From contig NC_091137.1 of the NCBI RefSeq assembly GCF_041381155.1, forward strand, positions 16,053,765 to 16,117,764: a stretch of DNA of 64,000 bases, given 5' to 3'. Below are positions 48,601 through 59,376 of this stretch, one piece after another. The notes beneath the pieces are model-generated. The model was not told the origin of the DNA. It ran no database searches and saw only the letters and a program-made list of their open reading frames with translations. Position numbers and translations under genes: made by a program. The number at the start of each line of letters is the position of its first letter. Positions within the stretch are counted from its first letter, which is position 1. The stretch comes from Argopecten irradians. Lineage: Eukaryota > Mollusca > Bivalvia > Pectinida > Pectinidae.

Positions 48601-51301
48601 TATTACAATATTAACTGGTGAGCTTGCCAACCTATTTTAAGCATTGAAGATAAGCTACGCAGTGGAATATGTGAACCTTTAAGTTGTTGTGTCATCGGGG
48701 AGAAAGCTTGGGGAAAAGAGGGGGAGTGAATCGATCATCGGTGACCAGGTATCTCTATCGCTAGAGCATGAGGTAAGGGTTCGGAGGTCCCTGGTTCGAA
48801 CCTCGATCAGACCGCTACATGTTCTCCTCTCCTGTTGAACAGGGATACACAAACACGGCCGACACCTTATATTTCTACAAATAAAGTATTTGTTTATGAA
48901 GTAAAATGTATTACAAAATGATTTTACATTGTTTGGTGTTGGGGGCTATAAAAACAGGTAACCATGGAAATAAACGCATGCCGGAACCTGCTTGTCGTTC
49001 GGTTCTCGCCTTATACTGGGTACTATCTAAAATTAGAAAAGAGCATCGACACCCACAAAACGAAAAAAGCTTTTCTAATTAAAACATGCTGGTTAACAAA
49101 TGAGTAAAACTGTAAAACCTCGATAATATCCATCGTTTTATAAGAAATATCAACTTTCTCATGTGTATACCTTGAATTTTAAACTTGTTTTCTTCAAATC
49201 ATACGGAATGTATTTTTATGACATATATAAGATTGTTCAAAGATAATAAATAAAGACATCTGACATAGCGAGGTTTTACCGTATTTCTTATTTTAAGAAG
49301 ATATGCTCATCCACTTTTTGATTCCATTGTATCGCAATTAAGAATATAATAGTTGAGAATATATGGTTGATGGCAATAAATACAGTCCACTGGGTATCAA
49401 CTAACACATTGTTATAGCTGACAGAAGGGTTTGTTGTCTAGTCTACTCGTTTTGTACACTGATTAATTTCAGACCTGAACTCAACCAGATGATGTCTATG
49501 TCATCCTGATTCAGCCAAGTCACTTAAGGTTAGCCCTGGGTCATGTGTCTGAATCTCACTCCCGATCAGTTTATGGCTCCTCATTGGCCAAGACGTGTTT
49601 GCGGAAAGATACCAATGCGTAGATCGATTTGCTTGTTTTCTAAGTTTCATCAGTTCTATGATATCGATAAAATGGGACAAAAACTGAACATATTATAGTA
49701 AAACCAAAGTATATGAGTTTGTCGAATGTATAGCGTCCCCTTACTAATTTGAATGACCATTGTTGCCCATTATACAGTGAGTAAGGTAAGTGTCATAGTT
49801 CCTATTGTAACGTCTCGTTATAACGACTACAGGGGTAAGGATGGCCAATGAACTTATCCGTACATATCATCTACCTGTACATTGAAATCTTTCCATCTAA
49901 CCCCAACGAGTGAACGCTTATATCATAAATCAAAAGAAAATCTTTTCCACTTTCAATAAAATATTCCGCACTATTGACTGGACTGGTTCGATAATCAAGT
50001 GTTTGAGCATATCCATCTACAATTCTACATAATAATTTCATCTGCATATCTTTTTGTATATGACCAATATAATTCATGCAAGCGATGCTGTATTATAATC
50101 ATATTATTAATAAGTATATAACGGAATATAAGGTACATTATTCTATGAACTAGCGTACAGTGTGAAATACAAGCACAAGTGTTAAATTACTAATGATCGA
50201 TAGGATGAAGTTAAGTTACAAATGAAATGATTCAGAATGAAATATAATGTGACTATTCTGGTTTTGCATATCAGAGAGTTACCTTCAATGGAAGTTGGAA
50301 TCGAATGTGACGTAATTATCTTGTGAACGAAATTGACGTCATTTTCTCTGAAAAATATGATGTCACGCTCGCAAACACATGATGTCACAATCAATACCTA
50401 CCCACAAAGGTAGATAACTGTGTAATGTGCGAATACAGAATTGGAAGTAGAAGCTTTAGACAAGAATAGTTTGAATACATCAATGGCTAAGCTTATGGTT
50501 ATATAACAGAGTAGATAGTACTATACGTGGCTCACCTGTCTCCGTCTCACAGGTGGGACCATAGTGTGTCACAGGACAGTAACACGTGTCGGTATTGTAG
50601 CAAATACCTCCATTTGAACATGGATCATCCACGCAATCTTGTTCAGCTGGAACCAAAAAATCACAAAAATAAACATCAAATGCTTTGAATCCATGACTAT
50701 TTCTAAGAAATAAGCAAAAACTCTAAATCATCGTTTCTTTCTTCTTTTTTTCGTGTCGTCATTATATGATTATGTTCTGACATCGATTCAAATGATCTCT
50801 TTTAACTATCAAAGACATATTTCTTGTCTGTTTAGCCACTAATTGAATATAAACGAACGAGGTTATAATTCACAGACACATGTACAACACCTAGTATATC
50901 ACCTACCTATTGCGACCCCGCAGTCATACGATGTATACTCAGGGGCACATGCGCATGTCCCATCCTGGCATGTGCCTCCGTTCTTGCATTCATACCCTCG
51001 ACGACGACAATTATATGGATTCTCCTCTGTATTCGCGGTCATGTCCTGCGCAAACGTCAGGTGTAGAACTGGAATGAGAAACAGTTATTTCAAATAATGC
51101 ACTGTTAATAAACAAGAAACAAAACATTTTTCGAACACCGATTTATTAGCTCTACTTTCCTTAACAAAATTGAATTGATATTAAAAAAAATCGACAATTT
51201 CCAGTAGATACAAATCAGGAGAAGAAAATGCAGCACTTCGAGGTAATTTTAAGTAACTTACCAGAAAACAGACATAACACGAGTATCCCTGATCGAAACA
51301 T
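42609..51301 (-). CDS. Gene 3: membrane-anchored protein with two EGF-like domains, a ZP domain and a furin site
   Basis: Coding exons in transcript order: 51262-51301, 50907-51068, 50536-50646, 46002-46207, 45410-45558, 44642-44784, 44361-44445, 43517-43718, 43104-43239 and 42609-42802; 1428 nt, 475 aa, every join in frame. Residues 1-21 are a signal peptide ending HLTFAQ. EGF-like domains are C34-C63 and C72-C100. The ZP domain runs from C109 (WEC) to C369: ZP-N has four cysteines, and ZP-C begins NGC (C300) and includes FRFYDSKQVFIQC, VVKIC, AACE and PSCNGQG. RRRR at 376-379 followed by SAD is a furin-type site at the expected place after the ZP module. A transmembrane helix spans about 424-450, followed by a 25-residue basic tail. 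Family knowledge: such ZP precursors are cleaved at the cell surface, releasing the module for polymerisation. Intron phases match genes 1 and 2. N-X-S/T sequons include NST, NCT, NVS and NLT. Confidence 0.87.
45301..45340 (-). mobile_element. 3' end fragment of a dispersed SINE/LINE-like repeat
   Basis: Read on the minus strand it contains GTGACCCTGGCTGTTAATAG and GGACGTTGATCTATAAAAC. A related tail lies at 48155-48206 on the plus strand. To my knowledge this tail type is very frequent in bivalve genomes. It lies in the intron between the gene 3 exons at 44642-44784 and 45410-45558. Confidence 0.5.
48023..48102 (-). other. possible unused or alternative 80-nt exon in gene 3
   Basis: On the minus strand this segment follows TTCTTTTTACAG and ends CAAG before a strong GTAAGA donor. 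One frame reads YCVHVEILSSDN and then TVFCQIFQ, which looks protein-like, but that frame does not fit the upstream exon phase. In the phase dictated by the preceding EGF exon it would shift the frame and stop the protein about ten codons into the ZP-N exon. It may be a chance splice-site pair, a relic exon or a frame-breaking (poison) exon. Confidence 0.25.
48150..48206 (+). mobile_element. 3' tail fragment of a dispersed SINE/LINE-like repeat
   Basis: Contains AAGTGACCCTGTCTGATAG, TAAGACATTAAAC and an A-rich end, the same tail type as the minus-strand copy at 45301-45340. It lies in the long intron of gene 3 between the EGF and ZP exons. Confidence 0.5.
48737..48905 (+). mobile_element. tRNA-derived SINE in gene 3 intron
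   Basis: The head (about 48737-48816) keeps both RNA polymerase III promoter boxes of a tRNA: an A-box-like TATCGCTAGAGCATGAGG region and a B-box GGTTCGAACC. It does not fold into a clean cloverleaf with matching acceptor ends, so a functional tRNA is unlikely. The body after it (CATGTTCTCCTCTCCTGTTG) is of unknown origin. A second B-box-like TGGTTCGAAACCCAG at about 48560 may be another, truncated copy. Confidence 0.6.
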
Positions 51302-51308
51302 CTTAAAT
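51302..51308 (-). other. 5' UTR part of the gene 3 start exon
   Basis: On the minus strand CTATTTTTAG precedes ATTTAAG and then the start ATG, so the signal-peptide exon begins with a splice acceptor and seven untranslated bases. This implies at least one upstream non-coding exon. Confidence 0.5.
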
Positions 51309-51515
51309 CTAAAAATAGAAACAAATTAGCGTTATCAAAATAGTAATGTACTGTAGTGTTATTCCCGTTTGGATCATTTGTTTCATGAACCCACTTTGGG
51401 GTCGTAGATGGGCAGTTTTACAGAGGTTCTAATGTCTAATGAGCTATTTTATATGGGCAATTAAAGTTTGACCGTGTAGCCTTTCTACAATCAGTTAGTG
51501 GTTTGGTACACTTAC

Positions 51516-51570
51516 CTCTGAAACATAACGAAATGTTGAAACTATATTTGTTTCCATTGTAAGGTGCTAG
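51516..51570 (-). other. candidate non-coding first exon of gene 3
   Basis: On the minus strand a TTTCAGAG|GTAAGT donor ends at 51516, about 210 bases upstream of the acceptor of the start exon. Joining the two gives a short upstream open frame (14 codons from an ATG at about 51557) that stops at the TAA in ATTTAAG just before the main ATG. The 5' limit is arbitrary. Confidence 0.35.
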
Positions 51571-53065
51571 AGATCGATAAAAATATAAGCTACAATAAAA
51601 CATACATTACAAGACGTCAGAATGTAATACGTCATGTAATATGACCATCAGACCAATTTTTACGGCGGAGATATTCCCATAAATAACACGAAATCGTTTT
51701 CTCCTGTCTAACAATGACTTTTGAAAACAATTGATCATACCACGGTAAAAAATAGAAGCAATATTTTCTTACGTTACTGTATAGATAAATACACAGTCAT
51801 TATCATTACGTTGCCTTCCATAATCTTACTCAGGGGCTGTGTGTCAATTTTCTCTTTTTTCTTCTCCCTCTCTATTTGCTATACCCCTGTGTGCTACGTA
51901 TATGAGCTTAAAATTGCATTTTTTAATGGTAACAGTAAAATATAATTCCTTTATTAAACTATTCAATATTGCATTTAACAAACATTACTATGACATGGAA
52001 ATATAAAAAATACAAAAGACGAAATAATTTATAGTAACTGTCCGATTAAACAGAGTAATGAAGTATGGAATTTCATTCGAAGGAGTATACTTATTGAATT
52101 GTTATATAGAATTAAGTTGAATTATTAATGTTCCATGGATCTATAAATCAGCCATTAAAATGTAATGTATGTACGAACCCGTAAATTCATTCATGGTTTG
52201 AAGAATTTCGGAATAGTAATAATACAAAAAAATGAACAACCATGTATAATATAGATCATCCTTGGTTTATATTATTAATCATTAATATAGTATACATTGT
52301 ATACCTAATAAAACTAATCAATATGGTCGATGAAATGTTTTGACATGAACTTTATTATCGTGAAATATGCAATATATCGGGGGAATAAAGGGTTAATACC
52401 AGATCACAGATTTCTGATCCTTTCTTTGATATTAGTTTTGAGTGAAATGTAATTCCTCGTCTGACGGAGGTAATTGATCACGGAGATGTTTAATGTGCAC
52501 ATTTGCAACAACAACGCGAATCCTTATGTGTACTGTCTACAACGAGACTGAACGATAGTGCACAAGTCACGATAAAACCAGTATCTCGATATTTCCCATT
52601 GTTGGGATATTTTTTGCACTAGTTTGCATTTTATTTGCATTTCAATGGGATATAGTCCATCATTTCACACATAACGTGTTTAAGCCTTTCTGTATTCCCC
52701 TTTGGAGACTACTTTGCGTTGTAATTACCTTGAGCAGTCTACTGTGCAGGTGTGAAAACAAAGAAAAATGCTCCTTAATGAAATCAAAATTAGCATTAAC
52801 TTCCTGATATATATCTAATCCATCAAATAGAAGCAAACAGTCGTCTTAATTCACGCATTCCTCCTATCATTGTTAATATTGTTAATTACTGGTAAAACTG
52901 TATGTCTATGGTACTAATTTGTTTTATTGTATTGACATATAAACAAATTAACACTATGTTTAACTTGATACATGGTTTTCTATTTGGTTGGTTGATTGTG
53001 CTTTATATGCTAATTACAGTTAAGGTCATTAAATGTTTGGTTTTTGTTTTATTATATATGATACT
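51571..53065. other. region upstream of gene 3, no gene seen
   Basis: AT-rich sequence with no supported exon. The gene 3 promoter should lie here if the candidate first exon is right, but I could not identify a convincing TATA or initiator element. Confidence 0.35.
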
Positions 53066-53148
53066 GTCCAACATGGGATTCGAATTGGTGACTAAGAGTT
53101 GGAGGGCCTGTGTCGAGACATCTTGACCACTCGGCCACCGCAGCCCCT
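53066..53148 (-). mobile_element. tRNA-derived SINE head, Leu/Ser-like
   Basis: Read on the minus strand it begins GGGGCTGCGGTGGCCGAGTG followed by GTCAAG, a typical Leu/Ser-type tRNA A-box, and later has a B-box-like AATTCGAATCCCATG. The acceptor ends do not pair and no CCA-adjacent discriminator is evident, so a SINE is more likely than a tRNA gene. Confidence 0.6.
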
Positions 53149-54304
53149 AGACATCTTCCATATATACAGTTATTTGTGTATGTAAATATATGTATGCAGT
53201 GGAAGGCTGCGGTATAATCGTTTTGTGTCGTCTGGTAATTGTGGAACTCTTGTCCGTTTTATGCTATCTGCATTGAAGCATGCCGACAGAGACACACTAC
53301 CGGTCACATTGTACTGATAACGGGCAAACCAGTCGTTCCGTTCTGTTTATGTTGTGCGCTATGCAAAAGCATAAAACATAAACTTTAAAAATATAAGGTT
53401 CGTTGGGACAAAAGGTACAATTATAAGGTACTATCCATATGTTCTATTTTATTTAAGATCATATCAGGGTAACCTCCGTAATTCTAACGTTTTATGATGA
53501 GATTTGTATTTGAATGAACAAACAGCTTGGTAATGACAAACTGAATTTTTACTTTAATATTTTTCGGAAAAGGACTTCAATGTGTTTTGTAGCTCTGCTT
53601 GATAGTAGAGGAATAGTAGGCAGACGTTATTTTACTTGATATGCTGAACAGAAGTAGGCTAAAGCTATAAACAGTAGTTCCGTCAGAATGGTAATGAACA
53701 TATGTGTCAGTTCTAGCTGTTTCACTTTTTACAATAGATGTATCCGTGATGTAAGTATGTATGTAAATAGAAACATTTATTAAGTGTTAAACAGGTTACT
53801 GTATGAATTATCTGTACTGATATAAATATAATATATATACGTGACCAAGCCGAATGAATACCTGCCAGGCGAATAAGTCCACGCCCGAAAGTATTGAGAC
53901 TGTTGAAACATAAAAGTCTTGAAATTGTGGCCATACACATTGTATATTATTTTGACACCTCGGGATAATGTGTGGGGGTAATAATCGGACATGTTGATCC
54001 CTACCAGATAAACACATTATGAATTTGTATATAAATAAATATTGTATAAAGCCGATACATGTAATTGTAATACATATATATTCGTCATGGATGAATGTGG
54101 GATAAACTGCTGGGAGCATAATTGTTTCGTAAGATATAATCCTTTTCAGTAACTACTTATACGTATCATATTTATTTGAAGTGAAAAAATATGTCCTTTC
54201 TCTGACGTCTGTTCTCTTATCCACCATCATGGATATTATTTCATTGTATTTCATTGTATGAGATATGGACATAGAGGCATGTTACTTGCCTGCGTCCATA
54301 AAAT

Positions 54305-54345
54305 ATCTTATTAAATCTTATTAAATCTTATTATCTTATAATCTG
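54305..54345 (+). repeat. short 10-bp tandem repeat
   Basis: Three to four copies of a CTTATTAAAT word follow each other directly. It is a simple AT-rich microsatellite. Confidence 0.5.
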
Positions 54346-54650
54346 AATGTTTTGAAAGCCATCTTTCAAACAAAATGAAACCATTCTTAAATTGATTGTG
54401 TAGCTACATATATTATAGTATAGAACAACAGTAAGCTCAGCTAGAGTTAAGCTATTTTAATCAATCATTTAATTTTCTAGGATTTCATAGGTATTTCTTC
54501 CATACTTTACAGGGTTATTTCGCGTTTGCTAGGTAAAAGATAACTCACACGCGCTAGACAGTGACGTCATCATTATATGCGGAATATATTTTTAAGCACA
54601 GCAACGTCCTTCACCATTTCTCGTTAAAGTATGGGAGAAAAAGGATCAAA

Positions 54651-54788
54651 CATGGACCTGTCAGTTGGACAAGGATATCTCAACCCCAGTGAAAGATTTT
54701 GACCATCAAACCTCGGCAAGCCTCGGGTTCACAAGCCAAAATCTTTCACTCGGGTTGAGATATATCCCTGTCCACCTTACAAGCCCAT
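54651..54788. mobile_element. foldback MITE
   Basis: The arms (54651-54701 and 54737-54788) are reverse complements. Key blocks are CATGG(A/G)C at the ends, GGATATCTCAACCC with GGGTTGAGATATATCC, and AGTGAAAGATTTTG with CAAAATCTTTCACT. A 35-base centre contains CCTCGGCAAGCCTCGGG, itself a small palindrome-like motif. Size and structure fit a foldback element. Confidence 0.7.
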
Positions 54789-55365
54789 GTAAGATTCTAT
54801 TAGTCTGTAGCATCAATTATAAATACTGCATAACATAAAGTATTTTTTATGAAAAAACTATCGTTATTTTCGTGGTTACTGTGGTAACAATGACTTTTGT
54901 TCGTCGCCATACCACTGAAATTTCCACCCATAAACCAGGATAGAAATACACACAAGTACTTCATGTTACATGTATTCAGCAAAGATCGGCTTTGTGTGGC
55001 TATTCAGTCAATATCAGTCATCACAAACAATACCTACTCCTGTGAATGTCATAGGCAATTGTTGTCTTGTTAACTCAAATAACTTAAACATGAAAAAGTT
55101 GGGTTTTTTAAAACTAAACTACTCAAGTGGACCATGACAAATAAATTCAAGGCACACTGTGAAATACAGAATTATTTTCAATGTTCTGATAATTCTCAGC
55201 ATGACTATTACAACCGTCCTCGTTAATATGTCAACACTAACAATAAATCAAAGTAATGAAAAAAAACATCAGTGTATATTTTTTTTCACAGAATGGAATT
55301 CGGTGGAGTCTTTGATTGCTCTTATTTCATGTCGAAATAAATCATTGATTAAAAGCAAACAATAA

Positions 55366-57009
55366 AGCTTAATTTGAATTGTAGAGGCTTTCGCTAAATT
55401 CTTCTGAACATATTGTATTGGTTGTAATTTGAATCCTTAATTTCATAAGACTTATCATTGGTTTCCCCCTCTCCATCCACGACTGACGCCCACCATCGTT
55501 ACACGACTTGGACCACGCAGACGGGCGGGGCAGCTAGCGTTTTATACACATTATCACTCAGACACCTTGCGGTCGTGCGTAACCTCTAGACTCATAAAGA
55601 ATACATTTATTATCATAATTAATGCATCCATTTACGTTTTGATGGTTTAATTTGTTAAATCCTGAAGTCAATACGCCGTCATTGTGACGAATGGTAACAT
55701 CAGAATGCAGCTTCAATGTAAGTCAACAATGCTGTGTATGTCACACAGTGTTGTGTTCTTAAGCACAACTTAATAAAACAAGATCAGTCCAAATTAAAAA
55801 CTATTCGTTTGATGACAGCTGTGGTATCAAACGCCACTTTAATTATGATATTGAATACGCAAAACCTCTCATGATACAATAAAAACTGAGTTAATAAACT
55901 AACTAGAAATGTAAATTTATTGATGTACAACATCATATATTACTTAACCAAGGGACCTCCGTGTAAAACAATGCTTCATTTCCTCAAGTCACGCGCCAAT
56001 TAACTGTCAAAGTGTGTATCAGCAAACCTGTGGGTGATGATGATTTTAATAGCTACAATTATAACTCCCACCGCTACATTTGTATATGGTTAGATAGAAT
56101 GTGTTAAAGGATTCAGTGCCATTAACAGTAAAGGGAATTCTATAATTGATTTTCGAACAGCACAAGATATCCATTTACATTCAACAACAGTATAAATAGA
56201 AAACAGATTCAATTTAAACTTCAAATTCAAGACAAATATTTCAATTTCTTCGCACAATTACACATACTTGCTCGGCAAATAGTTTACCGAAAAGAAACAA
56301 AACATGGAAGGATTTAGATACAAGTTTGACGTATATTCTTTTAACGTGTCTGCGTTCACCAAACAATACAATACATGTATTCCCTAGATTTCTAAATCTC
56401 TTAAATTTCTGAACTTATGACAGTTTTCTTTATTATGCTTTCAGAAGCGCCCACACGCCAATACTGTTAGTTTTATACCTTATAGCCAGCTATTTACGTT
56501 TGTCAAACGTTTCGCGATTTTACTTCAATGTGAAAAAAAAATCATTTTGGCTGTTTTAAAATTTTGCAATCTGCCTTTCTGAGTCTATCAATCGCAATCA
56601 TTTCTCAACATTTCGCGGATCAAATTTTCGCGATCATAGCAACGTCCCGCGAAATCGTGAAAATATCATCCCCGCGAAAATACCCAACATTAAGGTTAGT
56701 GATGGAACTTTAACATATGAACATAGTCTTAAGCATTTAATTTTGTATATATACATGTATAATAATAGGAAAGCCCATCTATGAATGAATACAAACATCT
56801 AGATATGAACTAGTCACCACTATGATATAGTTAATACATTACCCTATAAGATACCAATATGAAATGCAAGAATGCCTCGTCTATACAACATGTTAAAAAT
56901 ATATCTCAGGAATATAAAACGAAAATACTATGATTTTTTTAGGTTAAATCACTGGCCAAGGACAAAAGAACGCTTTCAATTCTAACACTTCATGATATAA
57001 AACAATTAT
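55366..57009. other. intergenic DNA with a CGCGAAA-rich patch
   Basis: No gene was found. At about 56500-56700 words such as TTTCGCGATTTTA, TTTCGCGGATCAAATTTTCGC and CCCGCGAAATCGTGAAAATA recur in both orientations. This looks like a decayed repeat with CpG-containing inverted motifs. Confidence 0.4.
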
Positions 57010-57379
57010 TTAAAGATGCTCCACCTCCGACAGAGCATAAATGATATTCATCATTTAAACAATAATTCGTGTTTAATTAATTGTATATATATATATATAC
57101 AAATATAACAAAAAATAATATGAAATAATTTATTTTGCCTTTGGTGCATGCGCAATCAGTACTTCATTCCATAAAGGATATAGTGCCGCGGAATTTTTTC
57201 GGGATGCAATTGATTATTTTTGATATTTTTATTTTGAAATAAAATTAGAAGCTCAAACTTTTCAATAGTGGTAATGGTGTAAAGTAAGTAACTTTTGTAA
57301 CTGAAGAAAAATACTAAATCGTCTGTTCCTGTTTTTGATAGTGAAAAAATACCATTTGTCAGCGGTGGAGCATCTTTAA
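57010..57379. mobile_element. MITE with about 25-bp terminal inverted repeats
   Basis: The left end TTAAAGATGCTCCACCTCCG and the right end, read inverted, TTAAAGATGCTCCACCGCTG differ at two positions and continue with (A)CAGA/ACAAA. The 320-base interior is AT-rich, contains a (TA)n run at about 57084-57102 and has no open frame. The TTAA at the borders may belong to the target-site duplication. Confidence 0.75.
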
Positions 57380-59255
57380 CATATCTATTGTCTCGAAACG
57401 ACGTGCTATGGTACCATTATCTGCATTCTTGGGTGTTTGAAATAGGAAATATGTAATTGTACATTAGTGTATGCTAAAGTTAAGACTAGTAGAAAGCCAG
57501 ACCATATTTAATATTGAGATTAATTGACTCATTCAGGGATTGGATTTGTAGTATCAATTATTGATCAATTAACGGTATATGAAATTATTTTTGTCGTCAA
57601 TCAAATACTGCGTTAAATGTTAAACCTACTTGAAACAGTAATTATCAATACGCGCCTAGCAAACGGTCGTAAAGCAACATACAGATTCAAGCTTCATTCG
57701 GTTAATAAATGAATATAATGAATATAACGACCTGAAAAATGATGTATATGATGGTTTTGAAGAACATCACTGTGCCTTCAATTTTCTAGCAACACTAAAC
57801 TAAAGCAAAGCTAAAGGTTAATATCATAACCTTTAATACTTCTGGGTCTATCGTTTATGTATCCTTAATCAAGGGTAATTAAGGAAGTACAAATAAGTTT
57901 ATTATCCTAGATTATACTATATAATTACAAAAATGACATACAAATGTATAATATACTTCTCGAAATCAGGATTAAGACTTTTGAATGGCAAGGAACGGTC
58001 AGGGGGCATACAACACCGACGATTTTTTATAGTAAAGGGACACAGTGTCTTATAACTCAGGTTAGTCGCCTTTAGCAAACCTACAGTCTCTGATCATTGA
58101 CCTCTGATAATTACATAGAACCCCTGAACCATAACCCATACATTTTAACCAAAATCTGTGAACCATGGAATATAATGTATTGTCCTCTTACATATACCAC
58201 CTGTTCCTGGGGCATATGATTAAGTATAATGATTGCGCTGTTATCATTTACCCAATAAGTCAATGATTGAGTCTTAATTAATCATACCCATCATAGTGTG
58301 TGTTGACAGGCACAATGGTTTAATTATAAGAAGATGAATTACTATAATGAGAAATCAAAACTATTATCACCGTGACTTTACAAGATTAGTAGTGTTCCAA
58401 ATGTATGTGTAGGCAGCAGACATTTTCTCCAGGACATGAGGTTGAGTAGACAATGTTACCAGGGACAATCGATGTCAGTACCCCAAATTATGTTTTAGAT
58501 GTATACGGAACAAATTTATACAGACAATTATATGCTTGATGATATTAAAAAGCATGATTAAAAACGCATATAATCATCGAATAATTCATTCAAAATTCAT
58601 TCATAATTTGGAACATAATATATCATAGCTTTTATTTTTTGTGGTTTATCAGTGTGTTTTAATTTGTAATAAATTTCAACGCAGCAACAACTTTAATGTA
58701 GGTTTCAATTACATAGTTTTCACAGCATTGGTTAATTAAAATATGATTAAAAAACAACCCAAAACATCGATGTAAAACTAAACTTGTAAAAACAATGGAT
58801 ACACCATGGCAACTTTGTACAGTATCCAAAACGACTGTATACGACTGGTAAATAAATTATATATCAACCTTCAATTTAACAGATTTGTAGATTAATAATC
58901 TCTTAAGAATCTTAAGATTTTCCGTTTCTGGATAAATGTATCAACGCCCTTTTAGCCCTAATATATCATTTACAAATACCTTCGTCTATAAAAAGAGAAC
59001 ATTCGTCATACCGAATAATTTTGATAAGTTTTGGGGAAATACATCATTTATACTTAATTAACTATCATTACCTTGTTTTCCATGACATTAAAGGAGATCT
59101 ACACATGCATGTAATTAAATATGATTTATTTAGTCCGGTTAATGTAAGTTTAGTAAGAGTTAGTTCGACTATAAAACAGGTAATAAGCATATGCCACCCT
59201 GGCGATGGTAAAACTAACATATAACGTGATATACAGTCATTATCAGAAACAGAGA
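57380..59255. other. intergenic DNA, no gene seen
   Basis: No supported exon, RNA gene or regular repeat. A short GTCGCCTTTAGCAAACC word near 58070 may be a fragment of the dispersed AAGGCGACTAAAT family. Confidence 0.4.
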
Positions 59256-59376
59256 AGAAGCAATCAATAGATTATTAAATCTAAAGCATGTTGTAAGATA
59301 CATATATATTGTTGAGATGAAGCACTCAATAAATTATTAAATTTACAGCATGTTGTAAGATACATCTATATTGTAA
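59256..59376 (+). repeat. 62-bp tandem duplication
   Basis: Two adjacent copies with a 62-base period share AAGCA(A/C)TCAATA, ATTATTAAAT and AGCATGTTGTAAGATACAT. They are about 90% alike by eye. Confidence 0.6.

Noticed and set aside
48737-48816. Functional tRNA gene
   Set aside because: Promoter boxes are present, but the acceptor stem and anticodon arm do not pair properly, and the flank looks like a SINE body.
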